A DNA stretch of 64,000 bases, taken from positions 1,426,001 to 1,490,000 of the forward strand of contig JAXQJY010000030.1 in assembly GCA_037042185.1 (NCBI GenBank). Direction: 5' to 3'. The notes below the pieces were generated by a model that was given only the letters and a program-made list of their open reading frames with translations, made no database searches and was not told the DNA's origin. Positions 54,110 through 64,000 of the stretch are shown piece by piece. The stretch is from Sordariomycetes sp. S80-01Y. Lineage: Eukaryota; Ascomycota; Sordariomycetes. The stretch's first letter is position 1; each line of letters begins with the position of its first letter. Position numbers and translations under genes: made by a program.

Positions 54110-54572
54110 ATGCGTCCCACCACCGCGCTCAGGATGTTCCGCCAGACCCCGCGCATGATGCGCCCGGTGCCCGTATGTTTGTCCCGCTGTCTGTTGGAGA
54201 AATCACGTTACTGACGAAATGCGTCATACAGAAGGAGGATCAGGCTGGTACGTGACGACCTAGGGCCAATTGATATTGCGACCCATCCGTGGTCCATCTG
54301 CGGTCGCCGACGAACATTAGGGATGGAACCTGACTCGATATAGGCCACACTGTGTCCCAGCGTCTCCGCAAGCTGAAGCAGATCCCTCTCGAGCTGGTGC
54401 CCCTTGGTATTACAACTATCCCCGGATATGATAGAACGCATCTAACATATGGACAGCTGTTGTCGTTGGCTTTGCGGTCGTTGCTGCCGGCTACTCGAGT
54501 GTCCGGAAGTTCATCGTCGACAAGAACCTGCGTCTGAGCCGACAGGGCCCCTCTGCGCGCGCCGACCACTAG
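54110..54572 (+). CDS. MLRQ/NDUFA4-like inner-membrane protein
   Basis: Small mitochondrial protein of the B12D/MLRQ family. The mammalian relative NDUFA4 was first placed in complex I and later in complex IV (established). Model: exons 54110-54172, 54232-54247, 54344-54406 and 54457-54572, 85 residues; exon 2 is just 16 nt. The N terminus is Arg/Met-rich (MRPTTALRMFRQTPRMMRPVP). After KLKQIPLELVPL comes one transmembrane helix (AVVVGFAVVAAGYSSV), then the conserved RKFIVDKNLRLSRQG. It is divergent from COX12, which suggests joint expression and supports a complex IV role. Confidence 0.8.
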
Positions 54573-54796
54573 AGGAGAGGACTGGAATCATAGGACAATA
54601 CCAAAGCATCGTTCCATTTGTCAAGGGGGAAGGCCGCTGTACATGTCACATGACGGGTGGGATGGAGAATAAGACAAATCCGCTATACAAGACTCAAAAC
54701 CCAATCCCATGTGTGACTTCTAGCAAGCCAAGCTACCTTTCCCAGACGCCGTCGCTATGCCTGACCGGAACTCCTCACGAAATGCTCACAAAGCGC

Positions 54797-55302
54797 CTAT
54801 TGAGGCTTCGGCCCAGCCACATCAAGTCCCTCAAGACCCTGCATCGGATCAGGTGCTGTGCCATCCATGGGTGCAGCTAGATCTTCTGGTCCAGGTTCTC
54901 CATCAGCTGCATTCTTTGCCAGCCATCCTTCCTAGATAGACGTTAGCCCAATGTCGCCATTGTGGTATTTGTAGACCTCACCTGTTCCCAAATGGCTGTC
55001 TTGCTTCCAAGACCCTCATCCGCGCTCTTGGGCGCCTTGGCTTGTGAACACTTTAGGATCTTGCCGAAAAACTCTGCTTGGTCCATGTTGTCGATGGCCT
55101 CCTTTGCATCCGCCGGGTCCTCATATTCGACATATGCAAAGCCCCTATGCGGTCCCTGGGCGTTCGGCGAGTCGTCCTTCGGAACTTGGACCTCAACGAT
55201 CTCTCCAAAGGGAATGAAAGCGTCGAGAACGTGGCTGCTATTCGCGTGTTGCGCTAGGCCGCCCACATAAACGGTAGCTTTCCACCTCGCTGCGTCAGAC
55301 AT
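54797..55302 (-). CDS. RRM protein, Cyp33/PPIE-type RRM without cyclophilin domain
   Basis: Probable nuclear RNA-binding protein linked to splicing. Model: 55302-54982 and 54931-54797, 151 residues; the 50-bp intron joins TAIWEQ to EGWLAKNAAD. One RRM covers residues 8-85, with RNP2 VYVGGL and RNP1 RGFAYVEY. LDAFIPFGEIVEVQVPKDD and AIDNMDQAEFFGKILK match the RRM of human PPIE (Cyp33) closely. That protein carries a cyclophilin domain after the RRM; here the C terminus is short, acidic and Pro/Gly-rich instead. It is divergent from SEC31, with 460 bp between the starts. Confidence 0.85.
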
Positions 55303-55762
55303 TCTGAGAGCGAGTGTCGGTGTCAGCTTTTTCTGAGCGTTGGAGTTAGCTTTTGTAGTGGTTGTGCTTGTCCTGATTCTTCATCGTGGAGAGGCTGCTG
55401 AACGACGAAGAAATCACGTGAGTGGACCGTTTCTGCGATTGAGGTAATGTGGCGGACAATTGTGGTGGGGCAGGGACGATGGAGTTGCAGGCTGGAGCTG
55501 GGCAAGGGGCAAGTGGATTGGTCTTGGGACGGGGGAAGAGGTGGCCTGCAATCTGGCATCATACCTCTCTGTGCTTAACACATCCCTTGTTTTATACGAG
55601 TACGCAATAAGTCCAACTGCATGACCTCCAGTTGGCGGGCACAGGGACGACTTCTTTATTTTCTTCCTATTCGCACCATTCAACGGTTTCTAGCCGTCCA
55701 CTGAGCTCAGCGACTAAGGCCAGCTTTGAGACCGACCCCTTTGGAACCGTGGTCCGACCGCC
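55303..55762. other. Shared promoter region (RRM gene / SEC31)
   Basis: 460 bp between divergent starts. No gene was recognised. Confidence 0.5.
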
Positions 55763-58700
55763 ATGGTGCGCCTCAGAGAGCTGCCCAGGACGGCGACCTT
55801 CGCCTGGTCGCCGGGCGCTGATAAGCCATTGCTGGTTACTGGTACCCGGGCGGGCGCTGTCGACGCCGATTTCTCAGACGAGAGCAAGCTGGAGCTATGG
55901 GACTTAGCTTTGGACGATCAGCAGCAAGGTCTCGAGCTCCAGCCCGTAGCAAGCATCACTACTGAGTCCAAGTATGTTCACACCCGGCGTGCTAATAGCT
56001 TGATAGAGATGCTAATCGCGAGCCAGGTTCTACGACATTGCTTGGGGACCAGCCGATTCCGACCACCCGCGGGGTATCATTGCTGGCGCATTAGAAAACG
56101 GATCACTCGACCTTTACGACGCCGAAAAGCTCATCAACGGTGCTTCCGATGCCCTCATTTCGCAGACCTCGAAACACACGGGCTCTGTCAAGACTCTTCA
56201 ATTCAATCCTCACAAGCCTCAGATCCTGGCTAGCGGTGGAGCGAAAGGCGAGCTATTTATCTACGACGTAAATGATCCCGAAAATGCGTTTCGCTTAGGA
56301 AATGCTGGCCGTGCCGATGACATTGACTGCTTGGCTTGGAATGCCAAGGTATCCCACATTCTTGCTACAGGAGGAACTGGTGGCTTCGTTACGGTGTGGG
56401 ACTTGAAGACCAAGAAGGCCTCCCTGAACCTGAACAACAGCCGCAAGCCGGTCAGCGCAATTGCTTGGGATCCCAACAACTCTACGAAGCTTCTGACAGC
56501 TACGCCCGACGATAATCAGCCCGTCATTCTGTTATGGAACTTGCGGAATGCCAATGCTCCCGAGAGGACGCTTCAGGGGCACGAGCAAGGCGTGCTCTCC
56601 CTTTCATGGTGTTCCCAAGACGCTGATATTCTGATCTCTTCTGGCAAGGACAACCGAACAATTATTTGGAACCCTCATACTGGCGAACAACTCGGCGAGT
56701 TCCCGGAGGTCTCAAACTGGACCTTCCAAACGCGCTTTAACCCTCACAACCCAAACCTCTCGGCGACAGCAAGCTTCGATGGCAAAATTGCCGTCCAGAC
56801 CCTGCAAAACACAAATCCCGATACATCGCAGACCGAGGCTGAGAAGAATTTGGATGATGAGGACTTCTTCAAGGCAGCACAGACCCAGCCCCAAGGGGCT
56901 TCGTTCTCGTTGAACAAGGCTCCCAAGTGGATGGAGAGGCCTGTCGGTGTTTCTTTCGGGTTCGGTGGAAAGGTGGTCGTTTTCAGTGCGAACCAGACAG
57001 AACCAGGACAAAAGCGATCATCCAAGATCATGATCTCCAACTTCTCGGTGGACTCTGACGTTTCTTCAGCCACGGAGAAATTCCAGACCGCCATTGCTGC
57101 GGGCAATCTGACCGCCATATGTGGAGACAAGATTGAGCAGGCCAAGACCGACGAAGAAAAGGCCGACTGGAAGGTGATGGAAACTCTCGTTGGTGAAAAC
57201 CCGCGCGGAAAGATCGTGGAATTCCTCGGCTTCAAGGAGGACGAGCTCAGCAACGGCGAGACCAAGGCCGACGCTGAGGAATCCAAGGAGGACAAGACTC
57301 TCAAAACCGAAACCGAGACTGAAGAGAAGAAGAAGAAGCGGCTGTCCAACTTTTTTGATGGTGCTGATGGCGAGGGGGACGAGGACTTCTTGTCCAACCT
57401 TGCAGCGACCAAGGGGGCCAAGACAGACAACCCATTCCAGCTGTTTGGCGATGCAGATACTTCGGTCGAAAAAGATGTGACTAAGGCGATCATGCTAGGC
57501 CACTTCTCCAAGGCCGTGGATATTTGCCTCAAGGAAGATCGCATGGCAGACGCTTTCCTGATCGCCAACTGTGGGGGTCAAGAGCTAGTGGACAAGGTGC
57601 AATCTGCTTACCTGTCTCGCAAGAGCGGCATGCCCAGCTATATGCGTGTTCTTGGCTCTGTCATTGCAAAGAATTTGTGGGACATCGTCTACAACGCTGA
57701 TCTTGCCGGCTGGAAGGAAACGATGGCGATTTTATGCACATATTCCGACCCGGCCGAGTTCCCCGATCTGTGCGAGGCCTTGGGTGATCGTATCAACGAG
57801 AGCGGCTCCCGAAAGGATGCCTCTTTCTGTTATTTGGTGGGTTCAAAGCTTGAGAAGGTCGTCACCATCTGGGCAGCAGAGCTTGAAGAGGCTGAGAAGG
57901 CTGGTGTTAACGAGGCATCTGAAGACTCGACTTTCTCTGTCCACGCTCGATCCCTACAGAATTTCATTGAGAAGGTGACCGTGTTCCGGGAGGTCAGCAA
58001 ATTTGTTGATGACGAGAGAGCTCTGAAGTCGGAGTGGAAGCTGGCTGCTCTGTATGACAAATATACCGAGTATGCCGACATTCTGGCTGCTCATGGTCAG
58101 TTGCAAGTCGCGCAGAAGTACTTGGATCTTCTGCCCAACGAGTATCCAGCGGCCGAGATCGCCAGGAACCGTGTCCGCTTGGCCACGACAAAGCCAGCTC
58201 CCCAGACTGCCGCGAGACTGCCAGCTTCGGCCAGCCGAACTACTTCCCGAGTCCAGCCCGTTATGGGCTACCAGCCTCCGCAGTCTACGGCCCCGGCTCC
58301 GTCCAGCAACCCATACGGTGGGTTTGGTCAGCCTCCTGCGCCGTCCCCTCAACCATCAGCATATGCGCCGCAGAACCCTTACGCCCCTCCTGGCGGTGCC
58401 TACCAGCCCCCTGTCCAGCCTGGCTACGGCCAACCCGTGGCGCCTCCGCCAATGGGCGCTCCTCCCAGGAACGCTACCCCTACAGGACCACCGCCTCCAA
58501 AGAACAAGAACACGGAGAATTGGAACGACGTGCCCGTCTTCAACAAGCCTCCCCCACGAAGATCGACGCCCAGCATGGCTCCCATTACATCGCCTTTCCC
58601 TGGCGGCCAACAAGGCCCGACTGCCCCTCCCCCAGGGCCCCCCCAAGGCCCTTACGGTCATCACGCAGCAGCTAGTCCTCCTCCTCCGCCACCAAAGGCT

Positions 58701-59602
58701 GGTCAGCCACCTCCGGGTCGCGTCCAGTCACCGCTGGCTGGTCCTCCTCGTCCGTCCTCAGCCGCAAACCAATATGCGCCTCCTCAGCCCCAAGCGGCGG
58801 CTCAAACACCTCCTGTGGTTCCTCCGAGCGCCTCCCCCTACAACGCCCCTCCTACCGGACCGCCTCCATCCAACAGGTACGCGCCGACTCCATCCGCTCA
58901 GCAAACCCCTTCACAGCCTCCCGCGGCCTCGATGCCACCACCGCCAGGGCCGGCAAGCCGTCCGCCACCTCCCTCGTCCAGTTCCTATGGCGCGCCGCCG
59001 CCTCAACAGGGTACCCCGAACAATCAGTATGCGCCGTCTCCATATGCGCCGCCAGCCGGGCAGCAACAATTCCCCCCGCAAGGCCCCCCTCAGGGTCCTC
59101 CGCAAGGGGCCCCAGCTGGACCGCCACGAGCCGGTCCTCCACCTGGCGGACCCCCGCAGGCAACTCCTCCGCCTCCGAAGGCAGCGGCTGCTCCTCTTAA
59201 GCCGAAACACCCTGCGGGCGACCGTTCGCATATCCCTGCTTCCGCTCAACAGCTGGTTGACATTTTGAGCGAGGACATGCAGCGTGTGGCTGCCAAAGCC
59301 CCATCCAACTTCATGCCTCAAGTAAAGGACACTCAAAAACGACTGAACATTCTCTTTGACCACTTGAACAATGAGGAGTTGGTTCAACCCTCGACTATTG
59401 ATCAGCTCACACAACTGGCGCAGGCCATTCAGGCGAAGGACTATGCCACGGCACAGCGCTTCCAGGTTGAGATACAGCGAGACAAGACTGAGGAGTGCGG
59501 TAACTGGATGGTGAGTGACCCGTATCGAAATTCCCTGCACTGCTAACCCACGTATAGGTTGGTGTCAAGAGGCTTGTTAGCATGAGCAAGGCTACCCCGT
59601 AA
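55763..59602 (+). CDS. SEC31: COPII outer-coat protein Sec31
   Basis: Forms the outer cage of COPII vesicles leaving the ER, with Sec13. Model: exons 55763-55971, 56027-59510 and 59558-59602, 1245 residues; the introns are 55 and 47 bp. It starts [18 protein letters not shown]. The seven-bladed WD40 propeller (about 1-370) includes [22 protein letters not shown] and [40 protein letters not shown] follows. A Sec13-binding blade and the helical ACE1 solenoid cover about 380-760. Residues about 780-1090 are very proline-rich (PPPPPP runs) and would hold the Sar1-stimulating segment. A conserved helical C-terminal domain follows ([19 protein letters not shown]). Long frames on both strands across the proline-rich part are compositional shadows. 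Confidence 0.97.
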
Positions 59603-60503
59603 GCAAAAGTCTAAAATAAAGCAGGTAGTTTGGTCTTCATCACAGCGGCGATGACACGGTGATGACCCGTGGGTTATGAAGCACGATTACGGGGATGTTA
59701 CTTAGAATAGATGCAGGTAAATCCAGGACTTTGAACCACCCCTCTTTGGGAAACGCAACCATGTCCAAAACATCATTGCGACAGACTCAAAGCGCTTTTC
59801 CCAGCAAGAACCTAAGCGTCAATGCCTCCGTCGAACACAACAATCATTGCTTGTGGCGGACAAAACCTGACGTTTCCGTGTATCGGCTGTATACTGTCAC
59901 ATGCACGGCACCAGCCAAAGACAGTCGCACCTCTCACATATCCAGCAAGGTTCGAAAAGTCTATGCAGCGATTCCAAATGTGGATTTCCTCGTCTGGCTC
60001 ATTCGCCCTAAATCAAGGCGTCACCATGATGCCGGATCAAGACCGTTTCGGCACGCAGTACCGTTCGATCATCCGGGGATAACTCACTTCACTTATACCG
60101 GATCTCTCCTTTCCGGGGAGACGCACGCCAGGCGCTGAGATGTCGATCAAACCAGACGAACATGATCAAGACATCGAGAACTGCCTACATAGACCTGCAG
60201 CTGTGGGTGAGCCTAGCCCATCGTATGAGACGAAGCCGAAGGCTTCAGTGCTTGATCAACGTCATGGATGCGAGTGCCTGAAGACTACATGACATACTCC
60301 CCTCAACAAGGTGTTCCGGACTTCCGAGATGCGAACATTGGGACTGGGATTGAAAGTTTATGAGGCGGGATGCTGCTGGTTTGAATGTTTGCTATTTCGA
60401 TCCTCCTCAACCTCAGGCGTTGTATGCACCTGTTTGCCTTTCTTATTCCTCATCCGTGACATCTTTGGCAGACTCTCGACCATACGTACTCGACGCAGTC
60501 AGG
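59603..60503. other. Intergenic
   Basis: 901 bp. A 147-codon + frame at 59695-60138 has no recognisable domain or coding bias and is not called. It includes the promoter of the LsdA-like gene. Confidence 0.5.
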
Positions 60504-61638
60504 ATGGTTGCTTACCAGACTCTGCTCACCTCCCTGTCCGGCCTGGCTGCCGGGGCTGTACTCCCTCGAGCCACTGTGCCCTCTGATAACGGCTTTCCTA
60601 TGCCCAACGATCAACAGAAGATTGCCATCGCTCAGCAAGCTGGTGGCCTTCTCCCGAATTCGCCTCCAGCAACTTCACTAGGTGCTGGCACTACAACTGC
60701 CTTTCAGCTGATTGCTTTCAATGAGCTGTTTGAGACTGCCTATTTCAGCTCGTTGGCTCAGAATATATCAGACAAAGTCCCAGGCTACGACAACGTACCC
60801 GCCGGGGCTCTGAATGAAATCAATACAGTCGTTGCTGTAAGCTATGCCCTCATCACATTTCGCACTAAGCACTGACGCGTCTCAGCAAGAGCAGCAACAC
60901 GCCCTGGGTGCAATCTCAACCCTCGAGGCCGCCGGTGCCTTTGCTCCCATGCCTTGCCAGTACAATTTCCCCGTCACCAACTTCCAAGAAGCCATCAACG
61001 TCGCCGAGACCTTCACAGTGGTCGTCCTCGGCGCCCTTCAAGACACCAACGTGCTCTTCACCAAAGACGGCGCCTCGAGCCCCGTGCGTCTCGTCTCCTC
61101 TGTTATCGGTCAGGAGGGTGAGCAAAACGGATACTATCGCAGCCTCCTGAGTCGACTCCCGAGCGAGAGTCCTTTCCTCACTACTGTGCCCGGTGCATTC
61201 GCCTTTTCGGCGCTGCAGATGTTTGTTGTCCCGGATTCCTGTCCATTCCCACTGAGCAACATCAATCTACCCATTTTGCCAGCTATCATGACGAATGGCG
61301 GCCCCATAGCCTTGCTTGAGCCTGGCGATCAGGCTCTATCATTTACGTCTGACTTGTCCAACTCTGAGGCTGCGAAGCCGTACGTCGGTGGCGACTGTGG
61401 TGGCTTGTTCTTGACGTACAACACCGGTCAACAGGTGCCTTTCTCCGTGCCTGTTCAGAACGCGCAGTGGAATGGCGCTGTACTAAGTTTCGAGGCCACA
61501 TTCCCGTACGAGGAGAATGTCATGCATGGGTTTAGCCATGGTGCTATTACTACGAATAACAGCTTCACGGATGCAGACGCCGTGGCTATGAATGCGTTGG
61601 CCGGGCCTGCAATTATTCAGGTCAACAACCCGATTTAG
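60504..61638 (+). CDS. Secreted ferritin-fold protein, LsdA-like
   Basis: Related to Aspergillus LsdA (late sexual development) and other fungal ferritin-like-domain proteins; biochemical role unknown. Model: exons 60504-60836 and 60886-61638, 361 residues; the 49-bp intron has a CTGAC branch site. A signal peptide (MVAYQTLLTSLSGLAAGAVLP) is followed by RATVPSDNGFPMPNDQQKIA. The four-helix core carries acidic/His residues placed as in di-iron proteins: QLIAFNELFETAYFSSL, then, across the splice, INTVVAQEQQHALGAI. Later come NVAETFTVVVLGALQDTN and GQEGEQNGYYRSLL. The C-terminal beta part is cysteine-poor. Whether it binds metal is inference. Confidence 0.75.
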
Positions 61639-62396
61639 GTCTGTGAAGAAAACCGGAGAAGCTACGCACTGTTTTCCAATATATTGATCAAGCTGCACAA
61701 AATTAATACAAGAACTTGGGTACCAAATACCATTATGGGGTTATGCCGAGCTGTCCCTGGTGACATAGCGAAACTAGTGCTGTTAGGCCGATGTGTTAGG
61801 CTAACTATCTTACAGTGTTATGAATAAGATGAATATTATAAGCGTTTGAAGTCCTTCCAATATCATGATCTCGTCTAACTAGAACATCTCTCATGTTTAC
61901 ATCGTCCCACGACGGCTCAAGGCATGGGTTCAATATTAACACGTGAAAACGCACACTTCCAGAAGAGCTGACACTACCGGATATGGTATAAGGAAAAAGA
62001 CAAAAGATAGGAAAAGCTTTCTAAAAGCTCAAACAAAGTGGTCTAAGCTCACAGATTCTTCTACGAAATTTCACTGCGTTTATATAATATGACGAGTGAT
62101 TCGTATCCTTCTTCGAAGGTGGTTCAGGGTAGGCAGTTTTGCCCAGTGAACGTAAGCGCCCCACCAATGAATGGCCAGCCGACCATCACGGTTGGTTTCG
62201 ACGAGGATCCATCACCAACCTCAAGCAGGCAAGTCGCTGAGCAGGTACACGAAGCTGACGCCTCCTCTTCCACGCAGCGAATCAAAGCGGCCTCGACGAA
62301 ATCACTTCTGAAGCCACGTTTGAGGCTGATCGCTTTCCTATTCCGATATCTCGCAACCTTGTACGAGTCTGGATCTTGAGCTCCCCACGTAGCATC
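61639..62396. other. AT-richer intergenic region
   Basis: 758 bp. The part from about 61,660 to 62,080 is clearly richer in A and T than the rest of the window. No repeat structure, terminal repeats or transposase trace was seen. Confidence 0.45.
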
Positions 62397-63459
62397 ATGA
62401 CCGAAAACGCGGGCATAACGAATGATGCAGACGCTGCTGCACAACGAGCCAGCGAACAGGCACGCCTTAGAAAAGAGCGTCGTGAGGCTAAGCTCAAAGC
62501 TGGCGGGTCAGCGCGACTGGACAAGATCACTGGGATGAGTGGGCGTCCCAAGACCGGTGCGTCCCCCCTAGCCTCACGCCTCATGGACAATAATCGCTAA
62601 GACAGATTGTGTAGACTTCGATGCGCCGCCGCAGACCAACGCCGAAGCCGATCTCGACAAAGCCACAGCCGCCGCTGCCGCAGCATCTCAAGCACCTGCC
62701 CCGTCAGCTACAGACGGCGATCCAGAAGAAGTAGACATCTCTACCTCAGAACACTTCTACAAGCCCAACACAACGGCACGGTCACAGCGTAATGCACCTT
62801 CGCCAGCCGCCGGCCAGGAACCACAGATGTCGGAAGATGCGTTGCGGCAGATGATGATGGGCTTCGACCCCGCAGGTGCACAAGGCGGCCAAGGCATGCC
62901 TAATCCATTTGGCGGTGCACCTGGTGCGAACGGCGAGGAGGACCCTATCATGAAGATGATGAGCCAAATGATGGGCGGAGCAGGCGGTCCAGGGGGTTCA
63001 CCATTTCCGGGAATGAATGGCATGCCGGATCTTTCCAACCTGACTGGCCAGGCAGCCCAGAAGCCAGTAGACTTTTACACAGCATTATGGCGTCTCCTCC
63101 ACGCCATTGTTGCCATAGGTCTCGGCCTCTACATCACCACCCTCACCCCCTTCACCGGTACGAAAGTTGAGCGAGACCACGCTTCCCTAGCGGAGATAAA
63201 GGAGCATGAACACGAGAAGCAGATGTTCTTCTGGGTATTCGCCACCGCAGAGGCCTGCTTATTGACAACAAGGTTCTTTCTGGACAAAGGGAGGGCGCCG
63301 CCTGGGGGCATCGTGTGGACCGTGATTGGATTCTTGCCGGAGCCATTCAAAGGGTATGTTGAGGTTATGGCGAGGTATGGGCAGATTTTCACAACTGTGA
63401 GATCGGATATTCTGGGTTGTATGTTTGTTTTAGGAGTTTGCTACTGGCTGAGGGCGTGA
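62397..63459 (+). CDS. GET2: Get2, ER receptor subunit for tail-anchored proteins
   Basis: With Get1 it receives tail-anchored proteins from the Get3 ATPase at the ER. Model: exons 62397-62556 and 62606-63459, 337 residues; the intron is 49 bp. The cytosolic N terminus has the Get3-binding RKERREAKLKAGG motif and ARLDKITGMSGRPK. A long flexible Ala/Pro and Met/Gly-rich linker follows. There are three transmembrane helices: ALWRLLHAIVAIGLGLYITT, FFWVFATAEACLLTTRFFL and ILGCMFVLGVCYWL. The intron joins GRPKTD to CVDFDAPPQ. The frame upstream of 62397 is open but ATG-less nearby. Confidence 0.93.
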
Positions 63460-63674
63460 TACCGACGCTCCAGAACCACACCCACACTGAATACTTGATG
63501 GAGGCCGTCATTACAGAGGAGCGATAAACAAAACACCCTTGCTTGTATTCCTAAATGATGTCTCGCTGTGATGTATGTTCTTACAGTATCTGGAAAACTC
63601 CAGAGGTGCATTCCGCCCGCTCAGTATGCATGTATGATGCCCTCAAGGTATAGTACAGCACCGAAAGCGGAAAA

Positions 63675-64000
63675 TCATTGTCTCATGACTGCTCCGAGCA
63701 GACCGCCGAGCACGCCCCTGACTCTTTTCTGGTTCTCGAGAACACACGTCATGATCACCGCCGCGCTTGCTGCGAACAAGACGCTTTCCCTCCACTGCTT
63801 CTCGATTGGGTATCGCCTTGGAACGATCGTTGCCAGTGCCCGAGGTGCCACGAACAAGGCCATGTCCTTTCTCCTGCTCGCCGTCTCAATGAGGACACTC
63901 CAACCACAGAGAGCACAGCCTGTGCCCACGCAAAGGCCTCCATCAATGCGCTGCCGGCTTTGCGTATCCTTGCCGACAAGGTGCGGTCCAACTCTACTCC
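63675..64000 (-). CDS. TMEM135-like membrane protein, 3' end only
   Basis: The gene runs off the right edge; only its last 108 codons are here, in one open frame. The visible part has GCALCGWSVLIETASRRKDMA, then LFVAPRALATIVPRRY, then a hydrophobic helix (SVLFAASAAVIMTCVLEN). It ends with the conserved RVRGVLGGLLG. This arrangement (GWSxLIE, SRRK-x-LALYVxPRALxT) recalls the TMEM135 family, whose members act at peroxisomes, mitochondria and lipid droplets. The family call rests on memory of the pattern and on little sequence. Confidence 0.55.
   Translation of the reverse strand, partial: SRVGPHLVGKDTQSRQRIDGGLCVGTGCALCGWSVLIETASRRKDMALFVAPRALATIVPRRYPIEKQWRESVLFAASAAVIMTCVLENQKRVRGVLGGLLGAVMRQ

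Noticed and set aside
58054-59268. 404-codon + frame and several minus frames over the SEC31 proline-rich region
   Set aside because: They overlap Sec31 in other frames and owe their length to the biased, stop-poor CCN-rich composition.
59695-60138. 147-codon + frame downstream of SEC31
   Set aside because: No family resemblance, no coding bias and no splice structure.

Overview
The window is nuclear DNA of a filamentous ascomycete (Pezizomycotina). The evidence is short introns (mostly 46-70 bp) with GT..AG ends and CTAAC or CTGAC branch sites, dense genes on both strands, and the gene content: mitochondrial ornithine carbamoyltransferase, ILV6, a starch-binding glucoamylase, an LsdA-like ferritin-fold protein and a Zn2Cys6 regulator. 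The class cannot be fixed from sequence alone. I see no transposon, LTR or viral element, CRISPR array, rRNA, tRNA or secondary-metabolite core enzyme. 28 genes are recognised or half-recognised, one is a hypothetical ORF, one is cut by the right edge, and one is a probable gene relic.

Layout. 0.6-2.4 kb: Y-family DNA polymerase iota (+). 4.6-6.7 kb: DUF726/Mil1-like protein (+). 7.5-11 kb: DENN-domain Rab-GEF candidate (-). 11-13.8 kb: gene-poor, with a probable RING-CH relic. 13.8-17.6 kb: TRAPPC13 and a nine-exon KHDC4-like KH protein (-). 18.7-20.9 kb: acetolactate synthase regulatory subunit (+) convergent with ornithine carbamoyltransferase (-). 21.9-24.6 kb: LEA2/DUF3712 vacuolar-type membrane protein (+). 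25.1-28 kb: orphan ORF (+) and SNU66/SART1 (-). 29.2-31.3 kb: secreted glucoamylase (+), ending about 115 bp from SEC17 (-). 32.8-38 kb: GatC (+), the PP1 inhibitor YPI1 (-), and the divergent pair GEP3 (-) / mitochondrial ribosomal protein (+). 38.3-41.7 kb: HECT ligase HUL4 (-). 42.3-48.6 kb: sugar transporter (-), GH32 fructosidase-like enzyme (+) and Zn2Cys6 regulator (+), a candidate sugar-use cluster. 48.8-55.3 kb: small DUF3712 protein (-), ribosomal protein S10 (-), SDE2 (+), COX12 (-) divergent from an MLRQ/NDUFA4-like protein (+), and an RRM protein (-). 55.8-63.5 kb: SEC31 (+), LsdA-like protein (+), GET2 (+). The right edge holds the 3' end of a TMEM135-like gene (-).

Working relationships. 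Much of the window is housekeeping. Membrane traffic is represented by TRAPPC13, DENN, SEC17, SEC31 and GET2. Pre-mRNA processing is represented by SNU66, SDE2, the KHDC4-like protein and the Cyp33-type RRM protein. Mitochondrial genes are GatC, GEP3, a mitoribosomal protein, COX12, the MLRQ protein, OTC and ILV6. Two divergent pairs with short shared promoters join functionally related mitochondrial genes: GEP3 with a mitoribosomal protein, and COX12 with an MLRQ protein. The accessory part most worth attention is the transporter-GH32-regulator trio. Its shared promoter holds a CGG-N8-CGG element and three CreA-type sites. The most striking single structure is a 3-nt microexon in COX12.

All exon models here were built by eye from splice consensus and family alignment from memory, so boundaries may be off by a few bases.
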